Assembly: GCA_902705865.1 (NCBI GenBank)
Contig: CACSIO010000012.1
Coordinates: forward strand, 124,001 to 188,000
From: BD1-7 clade bacterium
Lineage (GTDB): Bacteria > Pseudomonadota > Gammaproteobacteria > Pseudomonadales > DT-91
Direction: 5' to 3'
DNA length: 64,000 nt
The position numbers and the translations under genes were made by a program. Under the pieces are notes generated by a model. The model saw only the letters and a program-made list of their open reading frames with translations. It ran no database searches and was not told the origin of the DNA. This document shows, piece by piece, positions 27,460 through 36,505 of the stretch; position 1 is the first letter of the stretch, and each line of letters starts with the position of its first letter.

Positions 27460-27573
27460 TACGCATTGCCACCATCTAGCGATGGCCAGTGTTATAAAAA
27501 CGTTATCTCTTGACGGTGGCATCGTCACGTTCGCTGTGTACGCTATTCGTATTTATCCGCTGGGAGGCAAACC

Positions 27574-28323
27574 ATGAACACCCGATTGGGCAAACGCACA
27601 TTGATGTGTGCCGGAATCTTAACCGCGACTTTAACCCCATTATTGAGTGCTTGTTCAGGTGACGGTAATCCGGCTGTGACGCCTGAAGCAGAAACCGGCA
27701 CTACGGCTTTGGATACCACCAGTGAATCTGCTCGCTACAGGCTGCGTTTTATCGGTGAATGGGATACCTCTCAGTTTGGCTCACGGCCCAGTGGTGCCCA
27801 TTTTACCGGGTTGATTGGCAGTACCGTTAATACTCAAGCATCTTTATGGCGCTCCGGTGAGTTGGCATCTGCGGGCTTTGAAAACGTGGCTGAGTTGGGC
27901 GCGAACAGCAACTTTCGTAATGAAATTCGTGCTGCGATGGATGCCAACCAAGCTGGCGTGCTCATTGAGGAGAGCGATATTTCAGCGGAGGGAGTCGCAA
28001 CGCTGGAATTTGCGATTAACCGCACTTACCCGCGTGTGACGCTGGCATCCATGGTTGCGCCAAGTCCGGATTGGTTTGTTGGTGTTAATCAGTTGTCATT
28101 ACTTGATACCAATGGAGAATGGCAATCGCAGTTGACGTTGGCGTTACCGGTGTACGATGCGGGAACCGAAGGCGGAGCGGTGTTTTCATTGAGTAACCCT
28201 GCGACAGTTCCGGCCATGCCTATCGCGTTGCTGTCAGAAACGGTAGCCGGTCAGACCGAATTCGAAAATGGCCTTGTAGGTGGACGTGCAATGGCATCGT
28301 TTGAATTTGAACGTATCGAATAA
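27574..28323 (+). CDS. Spondin-N domain lipoprotein
   Basis: The protein has 249 residues. The lipobox is LLSAC (Cys27). Residues ~50-245 match a Spondin_N domain: YRLRFIGEWD-SQFGSRPSGAHFTGLIG, then LWRSGELASAGFENVAELG, and SPDWFVGVNQLSLLD. In bacteria such proteins are exported and of unknown function; the eukaryotic domain binds metal and membranes. The SD GGGAGG supports the start. It is a single gene; no export partner is visible. Confidence 0.88.
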   Translation: MNTRLGKRTLMCAGILTATLTPLLSACSGDGNPAVTPEAETGTTALDTTSESARYRLRFIGEWDTSQFGSRPSGAHFTGLIGSTVNTQASLWRSGELASAGFENVAELGANSNFRNEIRAAMDANQAGVLIEESDISAEGVATLEFAINRTYPRVTLASMVAPSPDWFVGVNQLSLLDTNGEWQSQLTLALPVYDAGTEGGAVFSLSNPATVPAMPIALLSETVAGQTEFENGLVGGRAMASFEFERIE

Positions 28324-28474
28324 CTGCCTATGTCACTCTTAGTCTCTATTCGTCTGTCGACAGGCTTAGAGCAGCTATCTGAGCACTTTCGATGGGCTTA
28401 TTGATCACTGAACGAGAGAATAACCGTCTAGAATAGTGAAATCCGTATCTAACTTTCCGTGCAGGAGCATAGTG

Positions 28475-28957
28475 ATGGATTTCACGACCCCCGACTTATG
28501 TGATGACTTCCCCAGTAAAATCGTTGTGGCTTCTCCGGGATTTCGAAACTACGGAAACATCCCCACGTTCGGCGGTGAAATCGTTACTGTTAAGTGCTTT
28601 GAAGACAACTCCTGTGTTAAACAACTCGTCACGCAGCCCGGGGCGGGTAAAGTTATGGTGGTGGATGCCGGAGGTTCGCTGAGGCGCGCGTGTTTGGGCG
28701 ATATGCTCGCCGCAGAAGCCGCGCGTAATGGCTGGCATGGCATCATTATGTATGGCTGTGTGCGTGATGTTGATTTACTGGCAACGATCCCGTTGGGAAT
28801 TCAGGCGTTGGCATCACACCCGATGAAGACTGACAAAAAGGGAGTGGGTGAAGTGGGTCTAGCCGTGACGTTTCACGGCGTAACGTTTTTGCCAGGGGAT
28901 TATGTGTACGCTGACAATAACGGCATTGTCGTTTCGCCGGAGGCGTTGGTGCGTTAA
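28475..28957 (+). CDS. rraA: RraA, regulator of ribonuclease E activity
   Basis: The protein has 160 residues from ATG 28475 (SD CAGGAG); an upstream in-frame GTG at 28436 is not supported. It aligns from end to end with E. coli RraA (161 residues): [55 protein letters not shown] and [19 protein letters not shown]. RraA is a trimeric cytoplasmic protein that binds RNase E and slows RNA decay. The fold is shared with HMG/CHA aldolases, but the E. coli-like sequence favours the regulatory role. Confidence 0.93.
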   Translation: MDFTTPDLCDDFPSKIVVASPGFRNYGNIPTFGGEIVTVKCFEDNSCVKQLVTQPGAGKVMVVDAGGSLRRACLGDMLAAEAARNGWHGIIMYGCVRDVDLLATIPLGIQALASHPMKTDKKGVGEVGLAVTFHGVTFLPGDYVYADNNGIVVSPEALVR

Positions 28958-29048
28958 ATCACGGGTTTTTATAGCATTTCTAATTATGTACAACTAGACG
29001 AAGCTATCTCGATAATGGTTCTGTCTCGTCGACTTTATGTCGTTGATT

Positions 29049-29804
29049 TCAGCGATAGCTGATATCCGGCCGAATATTGTTTTCTCCAAATACCTTGCGA
29101 TGAAACCGTCGTGACAGGTTAAAGGTCTCCATAATATCTTCGAACATGAATTGTAATTCTTGTCTGCGAGGTTGATCGGGTTGGTCGCAGCGGATGTACT
29201 GATCTTGAACAATGGTATCTGCGTAGATCAGCGCATCGTGTGCTAATGCTGGCTCAACGTTTTCGCCGATATCGTACAAGCGACGAAAATGAATATAAGC
29301 CTGTTCTCTCAATGAGGCATCTTGGTCGGGGCGGCCAAGTACGTCTGGCACCAACGGCGCCTCGCTCATCAGCATGACACGGTGAATGAAGCTTTTGACC
29401 TCATCGCGGGTAAAGGCATCAAATAGTTTTACGTGTTCATTCCACACCGATTCAACGTCCGATTTCAGCGACGTGCCGCTGCAAATATTGATGTTCAGGG
29501 TTTCAATAGAGAAGGTACCAAAGAAGATGACGGCGCGTTTTTCATTTTTTGATAGGGTGTCTGCATGGGTGGTATACCACTGCTGAATCTCAAACAGCCG
29601 GTCGATATCCAGATGCGTCCAGAGCTCAATCAAAGCCAGCAGGCTTGGGCTCGACAGTACGGTTTCTCGGGTATCTTTATCGTCAAACGCCTGCCCGGCC
29701 CGGACTTTAAAACTCTCGCGGCGGGCATCCTGAAGGAGACTGTCGGCGATATCGATCGGAAACAAGTCAGTGTGCGCGCGAATCATGGGGCCAGGTTGTT
29801 GCAT
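29049..29804 (-). CDS. Conserved-looking hypothetical protein
   Basis: The protein has 251 residues and I do not recognise it. It is soluble and acidic, with no signal peptide or membrane helix, and is predicted to be mainly helical. Regions such as LLALIELWTHLDIDRLFEI and ELQFMFEDIMETFNLSRRFHRKVF look like amphipathic helices. A second ATG six codons in (29786) is an alternative start. The stop lies 90 bp from the converging rraA gene, with no terminator that I can see. The codon use is like that of its neighbours, so it is probably a real gene. Confidence 0.65.
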   Translation of the reverse strand: MQQPGPMIRAHTDLFPIDIADSLLQDARRESFKVRAGQAFDDKDTRETVLSSPSLLALIELWTHLDIDRLFEIQQWYTTHADTLSKNEKRAVIFFGTFSIETLNINICSGTSLKSDVESVWNEHVKLFDAFTRDEVKSFIHRVMLMSEAPLVPDVLGRPDQDASLREQAYIHFRRLYDIGENVEPALAHDALIYADTIVQDQYIRCDQPDQPRRQELQFMFEDIMETFNLSRRFHRKVFGENNIRPDISYR

Positions 29805-30265
29805 AGCGATACCTACTGGGTCATTGTTCTTCTGAAGGATAGTGAATATTTGACCGGCTTGTCGTCCTTTTCACGGCACTTTGATTGGCTTAATCGATGA
29901 GAGGGCATCGGCTGAGGAAATTGGTGTTATCGATCGTGAACTATTGATACCGTGGAATATGTGATTGCTGCGTTAGTTCAGGCGGTTATAACTATCGAAG
30001 AACCACCATATATTGTGTTCACTAAGCCCTGACGATAGTGTTAATTCTCGTTTATAATTTGCTCTGCCAGTTTTACTCAGGCGAAATACGCCGTATGCTA
30101 TCGCGCTGTATTTTTATAGAGTCATCATTTTATAAAATCCTTTGCGAGTGTGATACTAGGCGTCTATAAAGTTTGGCGCGCTCAAGAACAAGTTTCAAAG
30201 CGCGGCAGGAATTAAGTGGCAACGTGATGTTCGCCCAAAAGGATTTTTTCAAACGGAGTTTGGTT
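29805..30265. other. Divergent gap without a gene
   Basis: This gap lies between the hypothetical gene (minus) and the beta-helix protein (plus). An in-frame extension of the latter back to 30173 exists but has no signal-peptide logic. Nothing else is recognised. Confidence 0.4.
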
Positions 30266-32062
30266 ATGCGATATTCTTCCTCGTTTAGTGTTTTGCTTGC
30301 GAGCCTTGCGGCTGCGAGTACTCTGCACGCGAGCCTTGCGTTTGCAGTAGCAGCCAGTAATGAGATCGTTTATGTCGACAAAGATGCAACCGGAGCCAAC
30401 AGTGGTGAAAGCTGGGACGATGCAAAAGTTAACTTGGCTGACGCGATAAATTCTGCAGGTTTTGGGGACCAAATCTGGATTGCCGAGGGAACATACCTGA
30501 TTACACCGTTAGCACCGAACGCAGCTGCCCCTGCGCCTGAGGGCTATGAAGTATGCGCATCGGAAAACGGCACATGTAGTTTCTCAGGTACACGCCAGGT
30601 CGCATACGGCGCTAACGATATGTTTGTTCATAAAACCGGTACAAACAGCATTGCTTGCACGAATGCAGTGTTTTCAGATCCTGCCCCAGGGGTTGGCAAA
30701 AGCTGTTACGTTCAATCACAACTGACGGTTGCTTTGAACATGCGTATTTATGGCGGGTTCTTCGGTTCTGAAACCAGCGTTGATGAACGAGATCCCGATT
30801 TATACCCAGTAACGATTAGTGGTGATCTCGGCAAGGATGATACATCTGATGCATTTAGCGGCGCTAACAGCGGGCGTATGATGGTGATCTACGCAAATAA
30901 TGTCGTTGTTGAAGACGTTACTTTTCGCAATGCGAACTTGATTGAAGGTGCCGGCGGCGCAATCGTGATCGAAGGCGCGAAGGGTGTGGCGTTAAATAAC
31001 CTGACGTTTTCACGCAATCAGAGTGTCGATGGCGGTGCGTTGTCGATCGAAAACGGCAGCGCAAGCATCACTAACACGGCTTTTATATCAAACCGTGCGA
31101 CCCATCAAGGCGGCGCGATTTTCATCGATAGCACTACCGCAAGTGATGTACAGTTGAGTAACGTCCGTGTTACAGATAACAGCGCTGCTCATAATGGCGG
31201 TGCACTCTATGTGAAATCAACCGCGGCAACTGTGCTGGATATCACGACGGCATCGTTTACCGGTAATGAATCTCTTGATGAGAAGGGTGGTGCGATATAT
31301 ATCAATAGCCCGACGACGACAATGAATATCACCAATGCGACATTTGCGACTAATACCGCTGAAAAAGGCGGTAGCGCACTGCGTTGTTATAATGCGACCT
31401 GTAATCTGGATTATCTCACACTGATTAGTAATACACTGGTGACGCCTAACCCTACGAATGAGGGGGCAGTTAGTGTTGGCGGTACCTCAGCGGATGTGAC
31501 CATCAAACGCAGTTTGATCAGCAATACTGCCGTTGGAGCTTCGATTACACCGAATGTGGCTCATCAGGGCGGCACGTTGACTGATGGCGGACACAACCGT
31601 TTTGGTCTTGATTCAAGTTCTGGTGTCGCCGGTGCTTTGACTCTGGCGGGTACTTCAAATGCTTTGGTCGCTACAGACATTAACCATGTGGTGAACACGA
31701 CGTTGGATTTTTACAATACGACGTTGATGTATGCGCCGGTGCGTGAAGATAGCAGTGTCAGGGATGCCATCCCGGCCGGTGCTGATTGTGATACCTCAAC
31801 GGCTGACCAACGCGGTGTTGCGCGCGGTACCGGTGGCGGATGTGACATCGGTGCGGTGGAGTACGTAGATCTTGATAATCTTTGCTTTGACGACAAAGCC
31901 ATTGTTGCCTCGCGATCGGCCACAGCCTCCGGTACGGTATTCTGTGCGGGTACTAATGGTGCCAACCCGGGTGAATTGCTGAAGAACTTCTTTTTGGGTT
32001 CGTCCTATCCGTTTGCGTTGCTGTTGATGTTTGTTGTGCCATGGGTTCGTCGCACGAAGTAA
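30266..32062 (+). CDS. Exported parallel beta-helix surface protein with C-terminal anchor
   Basis: The protein has 598 residues from ATG 30266 (CGGAG upstream), which gives a clean signal peptide cut near LAFA. Residues ~35-540 are a right-handed beta-helix with polymorphic-outer-membrane-protein-type repeats: GGAIVIEGAKGVALNNLTF, GGALSIENGSASITNTAF, GGAIFIDS and GGALYVKS. The helix ends with GGCDIGAVEY, as in choice-of-anchor Q proteins. The last ~25 residues are a hydrophobic helix and RRTK, which looks like a C-terminal sorting tail. However, the GlyGly motif is replaced by GSSYPF. Probably a surface adhesin or passive structure; no enzymatic residues are visible. Confidence 0.85.
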   Translation: MRYSSSFSVLLASLAAASTLHASLAFAVAASNEIVYVDKDATGANSGESWDDAKVNLADAINSAGFGDQIWIAEGTYLITPLAPNAAAPAPEGYEVCASENGTCSFSGTRQVAYGANDMFVHKTGTNSIACTNAVFSDPAPGVGKSCYVQSQLTVALNMRIYGGFFGSETSVDERDPDLYPVTISGDLGKDDTSDAFSGANSGRMMVIYANNVVVEDVTFRNANLIEGAGGAIVIEGAKGVALNNLTFSRNQSVDGGALSIENGSASITNTAFISNRATHQGGAIFIDSTTASDVQLSNVRVTDNSAAHNGGALYVKSTAATVLDITTASFTGNESLDEKGGAIYINSPTTTMNITNATFATNTAEKGGSALRCYNATCNLDYLTLISNTLVTPNPTNEGAVSVGGTSADVTIKRSLISNTAVGASITPNVAHQGGTLTDGGHNRFGLDSSSGVAGALTLAGTSNALVATDINHVVNTTLDFYNTTLMYAPVREDSSVRDAIPAGADCDTSTADQRGVARGTGGGCDIGAVEYVDLDNLCFDDKAIVASRSATASGTVFCAGTNGANPGELLKNFFLGSSYPFALLLMFVVPWVRRTK

Positions 32063-32161
32063 TGGCTCTCTCTTGGTGAGTGCTATCCCCGTGCGCTCGC
32101 CAACATACATAATTCAGAGTTCACCTTGTGCCGTTTGCGCACTGTAACTACCGTTTAACTC

Positions 32162-32194
32162 AAAAACCTTGATGCGATTGTGCTCAGGGTTTTT
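32162..32194 (+). terminator. Terminator of the beta-helix protein gene
   Basis: AAAAACCTTGA pairs with TCAGGGTTTTT (one G-T wobble) around an 11-nt loop and ends in six T residues. It lies 100 bp past the stop at 32062. Confidence 0.75.
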
Positions 32195-32238
32195 TATCGA
32201 CATATCGAAACGGATGTTTTTTACAAAGGGGATTCATC

Positions 32239-32433
32239 ATGGCGCAACAGTGTTCATTGTGTAACGACGAAGTCGACGAGCTGTATTTGTTGGTGAAACA
32301 AACCACGCTGGATTTGATTAGAGCTGATCATCCGGAATGGATAGAAGCCGACGGCGGATGTAAGAAGTGCATGGATTATTACAACGCACTCGATGGTGAA
32401 GTTGAGGTTTTAACATTACGCACTAACTTATAG
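32239..32433 (+). CDS. Small zinc-knuckle-like protein
   Basis: The protein has 64 residues and the start is well supported by AAAGGGG. Two CxxC pairs (CSLCND at ~5 and CKKCMD at ~42) frame a helical acidic middle, giving a probable single zinc site. No family is recognised. It is cytoplasmic, having no signal. It lies just after the terminator of the preceding gene, so it has its own promoter. Such proteins often act as small protein- or RNA-binding adaptors, but no role can be assigned. Confidence 0.7.
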   Translation: MAQQCSLCNDEVDELYLLVKQTTLDLIRADHPEWIEADGGCKKCMDYYNALDGEVEVLTLRTNL

Positions 32434-32634
32434 TTAGTGGTTATCTAGCTGTGTCGCCAATAGGTAATACTTGGTGCCATCAGTTGTTGTGCCACTATGA
32501 TCTGCCACTCGGGTTTGTGCGCGGTGTGCATTATGCTGTGATGTAACGTCGTTGTTCAACTCCGTGGATCGATAGCAGCACAGCTAAAGAACATTTCACA
32601 ACGAACACTCCACAAGCACAAGGAAGGCTCCATC

Positions 32635-32943
32635 ATGATGAAATCTACTGCATTATTCCCTATTAGTCTTATTTCTTGCTTGGCGTTTGCCGAAGATCAT
32701 CGTCCTGTCGATGGCGGCTCTATGCATATCGGGCATCACGAAAAAAGTGCCATGGAAACTCAGGAGCACGCTCGACGCCACGAGTTTTCTAACGAACAAG
32801 CGCATATTCATGATCACGACGGTGATGTTAACAAAGCTGAAAACCATGCCGAACGACATGGAACACATGCCTCCGCGCACATGCACGATCATGCCAATAA
32901 TATGAGTGATGCCGCCGCACACGCTCATGAGCATGCGCACTAG
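32635..32943 (+). CDS. Small exported His-rich protein
   Basis: The protein has 102 residues. The signal peptide (~1-19, ISLISCLAFA) is followed by a mature part with 19 His residues, mostly as H-x-H or HH (HIHDHD, AHMHDHAN, AHAHEHAH), among Asp and Glu. This pattern suggests reversible binding of zinc, nickel or copper in the periplasm. The signal contains a Cys (LISC), so lipidation is possible but a true lipobox is not clear. SD GGAAGG lies upstream. No metal transporter is adjacent. The coding strand is favoured over an antisense Met/Val-rich frame in the same place. Confidence 0.7.
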   Translation: MMKSTALFPISLISCLAFAEDHRPVDGGSMHIGHHEKSAMETQEHARRHEFSNEQAHIHDHDGDVNKAENHAERHGTHASAHMHDHANNMSDAAAHAHEHAH

Positions 32944-33097
32944 GGCGTATTGCTGAAGTAGGCCTCACCGATCGAAGTTGATGAAGAAAATGGCTGCATG
33001 CCACGCATATTATTGTCGCAGCAGCCTAATCATCATGTATGTTGGTTTTCTAGTGGAATCTGCACAGAACGTTCGCGACACCTGATGCATCACAACA

Positions 33098-34456
33098 CTA
33101 GGTATCTAAGCGTTGAAAACGAATACGGCAAGGGCTTTCAGGCCATTTGGTTTCAACACCGGGTTTGGGTTGAGGGTCTTTATCAATCAATTCGATATCG
33201 TAGTTCAGCAGCAGCTTTGCAATAATAATCTTGATCTCCATCTTGGCGAAGTTAACCCCCGCGCAGCGATGGGCACCGCCGCCAAAACCAATCAAGCTGA
33301 ATTTCTTACTGTTTTCAGAGCGTTCTGGTGAGAAGCGCACCGGGTCGTAGGCGTCTGGATTTTGAAACACCTCCGGTATATTGTGCGCGGTTGCCGGCGC
33401 TACAAATACCATGCTGCCTTTTTTCACTTCGTACTCTTCAAAAATCATATCGTCACGCACGCCACGCATAATCACATGCGCCACTGGATGCAGACGTTCG
33501 GATTCGAGTATTGCCCAATCGAGTGTTTTCAGCTGTTTCAAAGCATCCGGGGTCAGTGATCGATCTTCTGCAAAAACATGGGTTAACTCTTCACGCACTT
33601 GGGCAAGATATTTAGGGTTTTGAAGCAGGTCGATTAACGTCCAGGCAACATGGCCCACCGTGGTTTCATGGGCTGCCCACGGAATAAAAAGCAGCATGCT
33701 AATAAGGAGGCCGTCGGGTACCGGTTTGTTGTCGTAGTAGGTTGACTCGATCAATTCTTGAAACAGATCTTTTGGCTCCCGAGGGGCTTCGCGGCGTTTC
33801 TGCATGAATTCATAAATCATCGTCTCAATGCGGGCTTTGGCGTTACGACTTTTACGAAATTTAGCCAGTGGTAACCAGGACGGTAAAACAACATCCGCCC
33901 CTTGTGAAAATTCGCGATACACCGAGAAGTATTCAGCGCCCAGTTGATAGCGAAAATCCTCACCAAAAAATGCATGCGCGCCGATATGCATTACCAGCGG
34001 GCCAAAGGCGTCGACTAAATCAATATCGCCTGATTCCCCCATGGTATCTTGCATAAAATCGTCAACTTCCTTTTCCATCAACGTGATGAATCGGTCGTTG
34101 TTTTTCAGCAGCGGCAGCAGGACTTTCATCTGTTCCTGCGACTCTGTTAGATGGGCGAAGGTGAATAAACGGCTATCAAACATTTTGAGTAAGGTTTCGT
34201 AGCCTTGGCGCATTGAAAAGACACCGTCGGTTTCTTTAAAAAAGAACTGATGGTAATCCGGCCCGAGCATAACAACGCCCTTGCGTGCAGCTAAATCGAT
34301 GGTGAAAATCAACCCGTGCTCTTCATATCCTCGGCGGATAACGCCTTGCGGGTCGCGCATGAATTCAAGTACATGGCCGAGCACTGGCAAGCGGCCGCTG
34401 ACCATCGGTGGTGCGACTGGGCGAGATTCTGTGAATGGGTGTTGAGCGTGTTTCAT
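33098..34456 (-). CDS. Cytochrome P450, CYP51-like
   Basis: The protein has 452 residues and no membrane anchor. It shows GRLPVLGHVLEFMRDP near the start, the I-helix PWAAHETTVGHVAWTL with its acid/threonine pair altered to H-E-T-T, ExxR in ESERLHP, and the haem loop FGGGAHRCAGVNFA with the axial Cys. The layout and the N-terminal GHVLEF / FFFKETDGVFSMRQGY segments resemble the CYP51 (sterol 14-demethylase) clan. It needs an external ferredoxin system, which is not seen here. It lies 150 bp downstream of an IclR gene on the same strand and near a CruF-like gene, suggesting an isoprenoid or other lipid substrate. SD AAGGAAG. Confidence 0.93.
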   Translation of the reverse strand: MKHAQHPFTESRPVAPPMVSGRLPVLGHVLEFMRDPQGVIRRGYEEHGLIFTIDLAARKGVVMLGPDYHQFFFKETDGVFSMRQGYETLLKMFDSRLFTFAHLTESQEQMKVLLPLLKNNDRFITLMEKEVDDFMQDTMGESGDIDLVDAFGPLVMHIGAHAFFGEDFRYQLGAEYFSVYREFSQGADVVLPSWLPLAKFRKSRNAKARIETMIYEFMQKRREAPREPKDLFQELIESTYYDNKPVPDGLLISMLLFIPWAAHETTVGHVAWTLIDLLQNPKYLAQVREELTHVFAEDRSLTPDALKQLKTLDWAILESERLHPVAHVIMRGVRDDMIFEEYEVKKGSMVFVAPATAHNIPEVFQNPDAYDPVRFSPERSENSKKFSLIGFGGGAHRCAGVNFAKMEIKIIIAKLLLNYDIELIDKDPQPKPGVETKWPESPCRIRFQRLDT

Positions 34457-34606
34457 GAGCGGATACTTCCTTGTTATTGGTCTTTTAAGACCGCCGCGAT
34501 GACATGATGTTCATCGCAATCCAATGTTGACGGTATCCGAGAGTGCGATGTGTATCAAGCGTGGCGTTTCTGATGGTGTATTCTGTTTCTCTCCTAGTCT
34601 GATTCA

Positions 34607-35347
34607 CTAGGTCGACTCCCTGGCAAGAGATCGGCTGATGTTTTCACAAGCCTCTACAACTTGTTTGATCAATGCATCGTTGAATACGTCGTGTTGGCGG
34701 TGATTGGGAATCGCAATACCGATGCCGCCGATGGGGTGCCCTAGGGCATCTACAATTGCAGCGCCGATATGTGTTAGTTCTTGTGACCATTCGCCTCGGA
34801 TAATCGCATAACCCTGTTGACGGATTTCATTGATCTCGCGTTTGAGCTGGGCGATGCCTTGAGGAATACGGTCGGTCTTTCCCTTGAGTATTTTGATCAA
34901 GTGGTCTTCAGGTAATCGAGCCAAGCACGCTTTGCCGGTCGATGACATAAACGCCGGGATGCTGCCGCCCACAGCTCCGACAAGGCGCACCGCATGGGTG
35001 CTGTCAATGCAGTCGATGACCGTCATGTGGTCGTAGTCAAAGGTCGATAGAAAAACAGTTTCGTTGCAGTTATCGCGTAGCTGAACCAGCGCAGGTTTTG
35101 CTAACTGGCTCAAGCGGGCAACTAGATGATTGCTGCCAGTGAGAGACAGGAACCGATTACTAAGTACCCATCGAGGTTTACCTTCAACGTCGGAGGGTTT
35201 TATCCAGCCGGCATCTTTTAAGGTAGATAGGGCACGTTGCATGGAGGATTTCGGTTGTTCTACCCACCCACACAGCTCACCCAAAGACACAGGCTGGTGT
35301 GCTGCAATTAGCTCGAGTAGGGCGAGGGTGTTTAATACGCTTTTCAT
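34607..35347 (-). CDS. IclR-family transcriptional regulator
   Basis: The protein has 246 residues from ATG 35347; the GTG pair just upstream is a less likely start. The N-terminal winged helix (SVLNTLALLELIAAHQPVSLGEL, then KSSMQRALSTLKDAGWI) is typical. The effector domain contains NETVFLSTFDYDHM, PAFMSSTGKACLA and IGGIGIAIP. It usually acts on a small organic acid or lipid signal. A large palindrome lies 55 bp upstream, in the divergent gap before the CruF-like gene. The P450 gene lies behind it on the same strand, so all three genes are probably one regulon. Confidence 0.92.
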   Translation of the reverse strand: MKSVLNTLALLELIAAHQPVSLGELCGWVEQPKSSMQRALSTLKDAGWIKPSDVEGKPRWVLSNRFLSLTGSNHLVARLSQLAKPALVQLRDNCNETVFLSTFDYDHMTVIDCIDSTHAVRLVGAVGGSIPAFMSSTGKACLARLPEDHLIKILKGKTDRIPQGIAQLKREINEIRQQGYAIIRGEWSQELTHIGAAIVDALGHPIGGIGIAIPNHRQHDVFNDALIKQVVEACENISRSLAREST

Positions 35348-35402
35348 CAAATTCACCACATGTTGGCAGGCTTGCGTTGACGGAAGATCCTCACAATCGC
35401 TA

Positions 35403-35449
35403 TGATATATCGCAATGTGATTTCATTAATCTCACATTGTGGCATATCA
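35403..35449. promoter_or_regulatory. 47-bp palindromic operator between iclR-like and CruF-like genes
   Basis: The structure is TGATAT-N4-CAATGTGA-N11-TCACATTG-N4-ATATCA, with all 14 arm positions per side matching. It is centred in the divergent gap. The size fits the long operators bound by IclR tetramers. Confidence 0.8.
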
Positions 35450-35476
35450 AATATCTATTGAAAATAGGAGCTCACA

Positions 35477-36391
35477 ATGTCGACGACTACCGTTACGGAT
35501 TATGGTCACGAAAATGTGTATATGAATCGAGCACTCGCATTCGCGACGATCTTGATGCTGGTGACCACCGGCTATAACTTATTTGCCTCTCATGGCGCCG
35601 AAAACGCCAGTACCATTAGTATGGTTGCCAGTACGTTGGCGATGACGGGTATCGCGATTTTGTCGTCGCTGCGGCATTTGGGAATCAAACACGCGTTGTT
35701 CTACTTTGGTTTGATTGTGGTGATCGAACTGATTTTTGAACAGGTGAATATCTGGACGGGTGGCCAAGTCTTCGGTGCGCTGGAATACCCAGATCAGTAC
35801 TTTGGCCCAAAGATCGGTGATGTTCCCATTGCTGTTCCGTTAGCGATGTGTGCCATCAACTGGCCGACCTATGTTGTGGTTAATCTGATTCTGTTCCGTA
35901 AAGTGCTAGTCACCGGTAAAGATATGGCATGGCCGATGGCGCTTTTGCATTGCGGCATTTTGGCGACTATGCACACAGCCTGGAGTTTTTGTGCCGAGCC
36001 CATGGCGTTGGCGAATGACATTCTTGAGCGCCCGACCTGGGATGCGATTCTAGCGGCGAACAATGTTAGCGATGGTTCAACGCACTGGGGGGTGCCTTGG
36101 GTGGAATTTCGCGGCTGGTGGCTAATGACTTTCTTACAATTCTTTATCTTCAACTGCGTTTTGATTCGTTTTTTTGATATGCCCAAACCTAAGGCGTTCA
36201 AGCCGCTGTTGGAGTCGGCCCCTGTGGTGATGTACTTCAGTGTTGCTTTGATGTTGGTGATTAATCCGATCAACAGTGATATGGCGATTGGTACCTTATT
36301 TACCATGATTACGTATTCTGCATTGGCGTTTTTTGTGTTGTTTCAGGTGGCTGCAGGCTCCGGGCAAAACCAACATTCATCGATGTCGTGA
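35477..36391 (+). CDS. CruF-like (DUF422) integral membrane protein
   Basis: The protein has 304 residues and about eight membrane helices. The pattern E-x-V-N-x-W-TGGQVFGALEY, then GPKIGDVPIAVPLAM, a later acidic EPMA segment, and HWGVPWVEFRGWWL matches the DUF422 carotenoid-biosynthesis family. CruF, a member, hydrates terminal carotenoid double bonds. It is not a close CruF, so the substrate is uncertain; the AveC-like membrane family was considered and fits less well. The start has AGGAG. It is divergent from an IclR regulator across a 47-bp palindrome, with a CYP51-like P450 beyond. Confidence 0.75.
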   Translation: MSTTTVTDYGHENVYMNRALAFATILMLVTTGYNLFASHGAENASTISMVASTLAMTGIAILSSLRHLGIKHALFYFGLIVVIELIFEQVNIWTGGQVFGALEYPDQYFGPKIGDVPIAVPLAMCAINWPTYVVVNLILFRKVLVTGKDMAWPMALLHCGILATMHTAWSFCAEPMALANDILERPTWDAILAANNVSDGSTHWGVPWVEFRGWWLMTFLQFFIFNCVLIRFFDMPKPKAFKPLLESAPVVMYFSVALMLVINPINSDMAIGTLFTMITYSALAFFVLFQVAAGSGQNQHSSMS

Positions 36392-36469
36392 TTACGTAAT
36401 GCATTGATTCACCCCCCTTAATAAATCGCCTGGTTTTAAGGTTATTTGAGCAAGGCAACTTTGAGATTT

Positions 36470-36505
36470 TTAGTGACTCGTACGAGATACTCTATGAGTC
36501 ACTAA
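36470..36505. terminator. Inverted repeat between converging genes
   Basis: TTAGTGACTC and GAGTCACTAA form perfect 10-bp arms around 16 nt, overlapping the stop codon of the antiporter gene. There is no T run on the exit side, so termination is only possible. Confidence 0.4.

Noticed and set aside
32653-32940. Met/Val-rich minus-strand frame opposite the His-rich gene
   Set aside because: It is a mirror of the His codons (CAT read as ATG) with no signal or ribosome site; the plus frame has a signal peptide.
35477-36391. AveC-like spirocyclase identity for the membrane protein
   Set aside because: The TGG-FG-Y, GPKIGDVP and WGVPW-EF-GWW pattern fits DUF422/CruF better.
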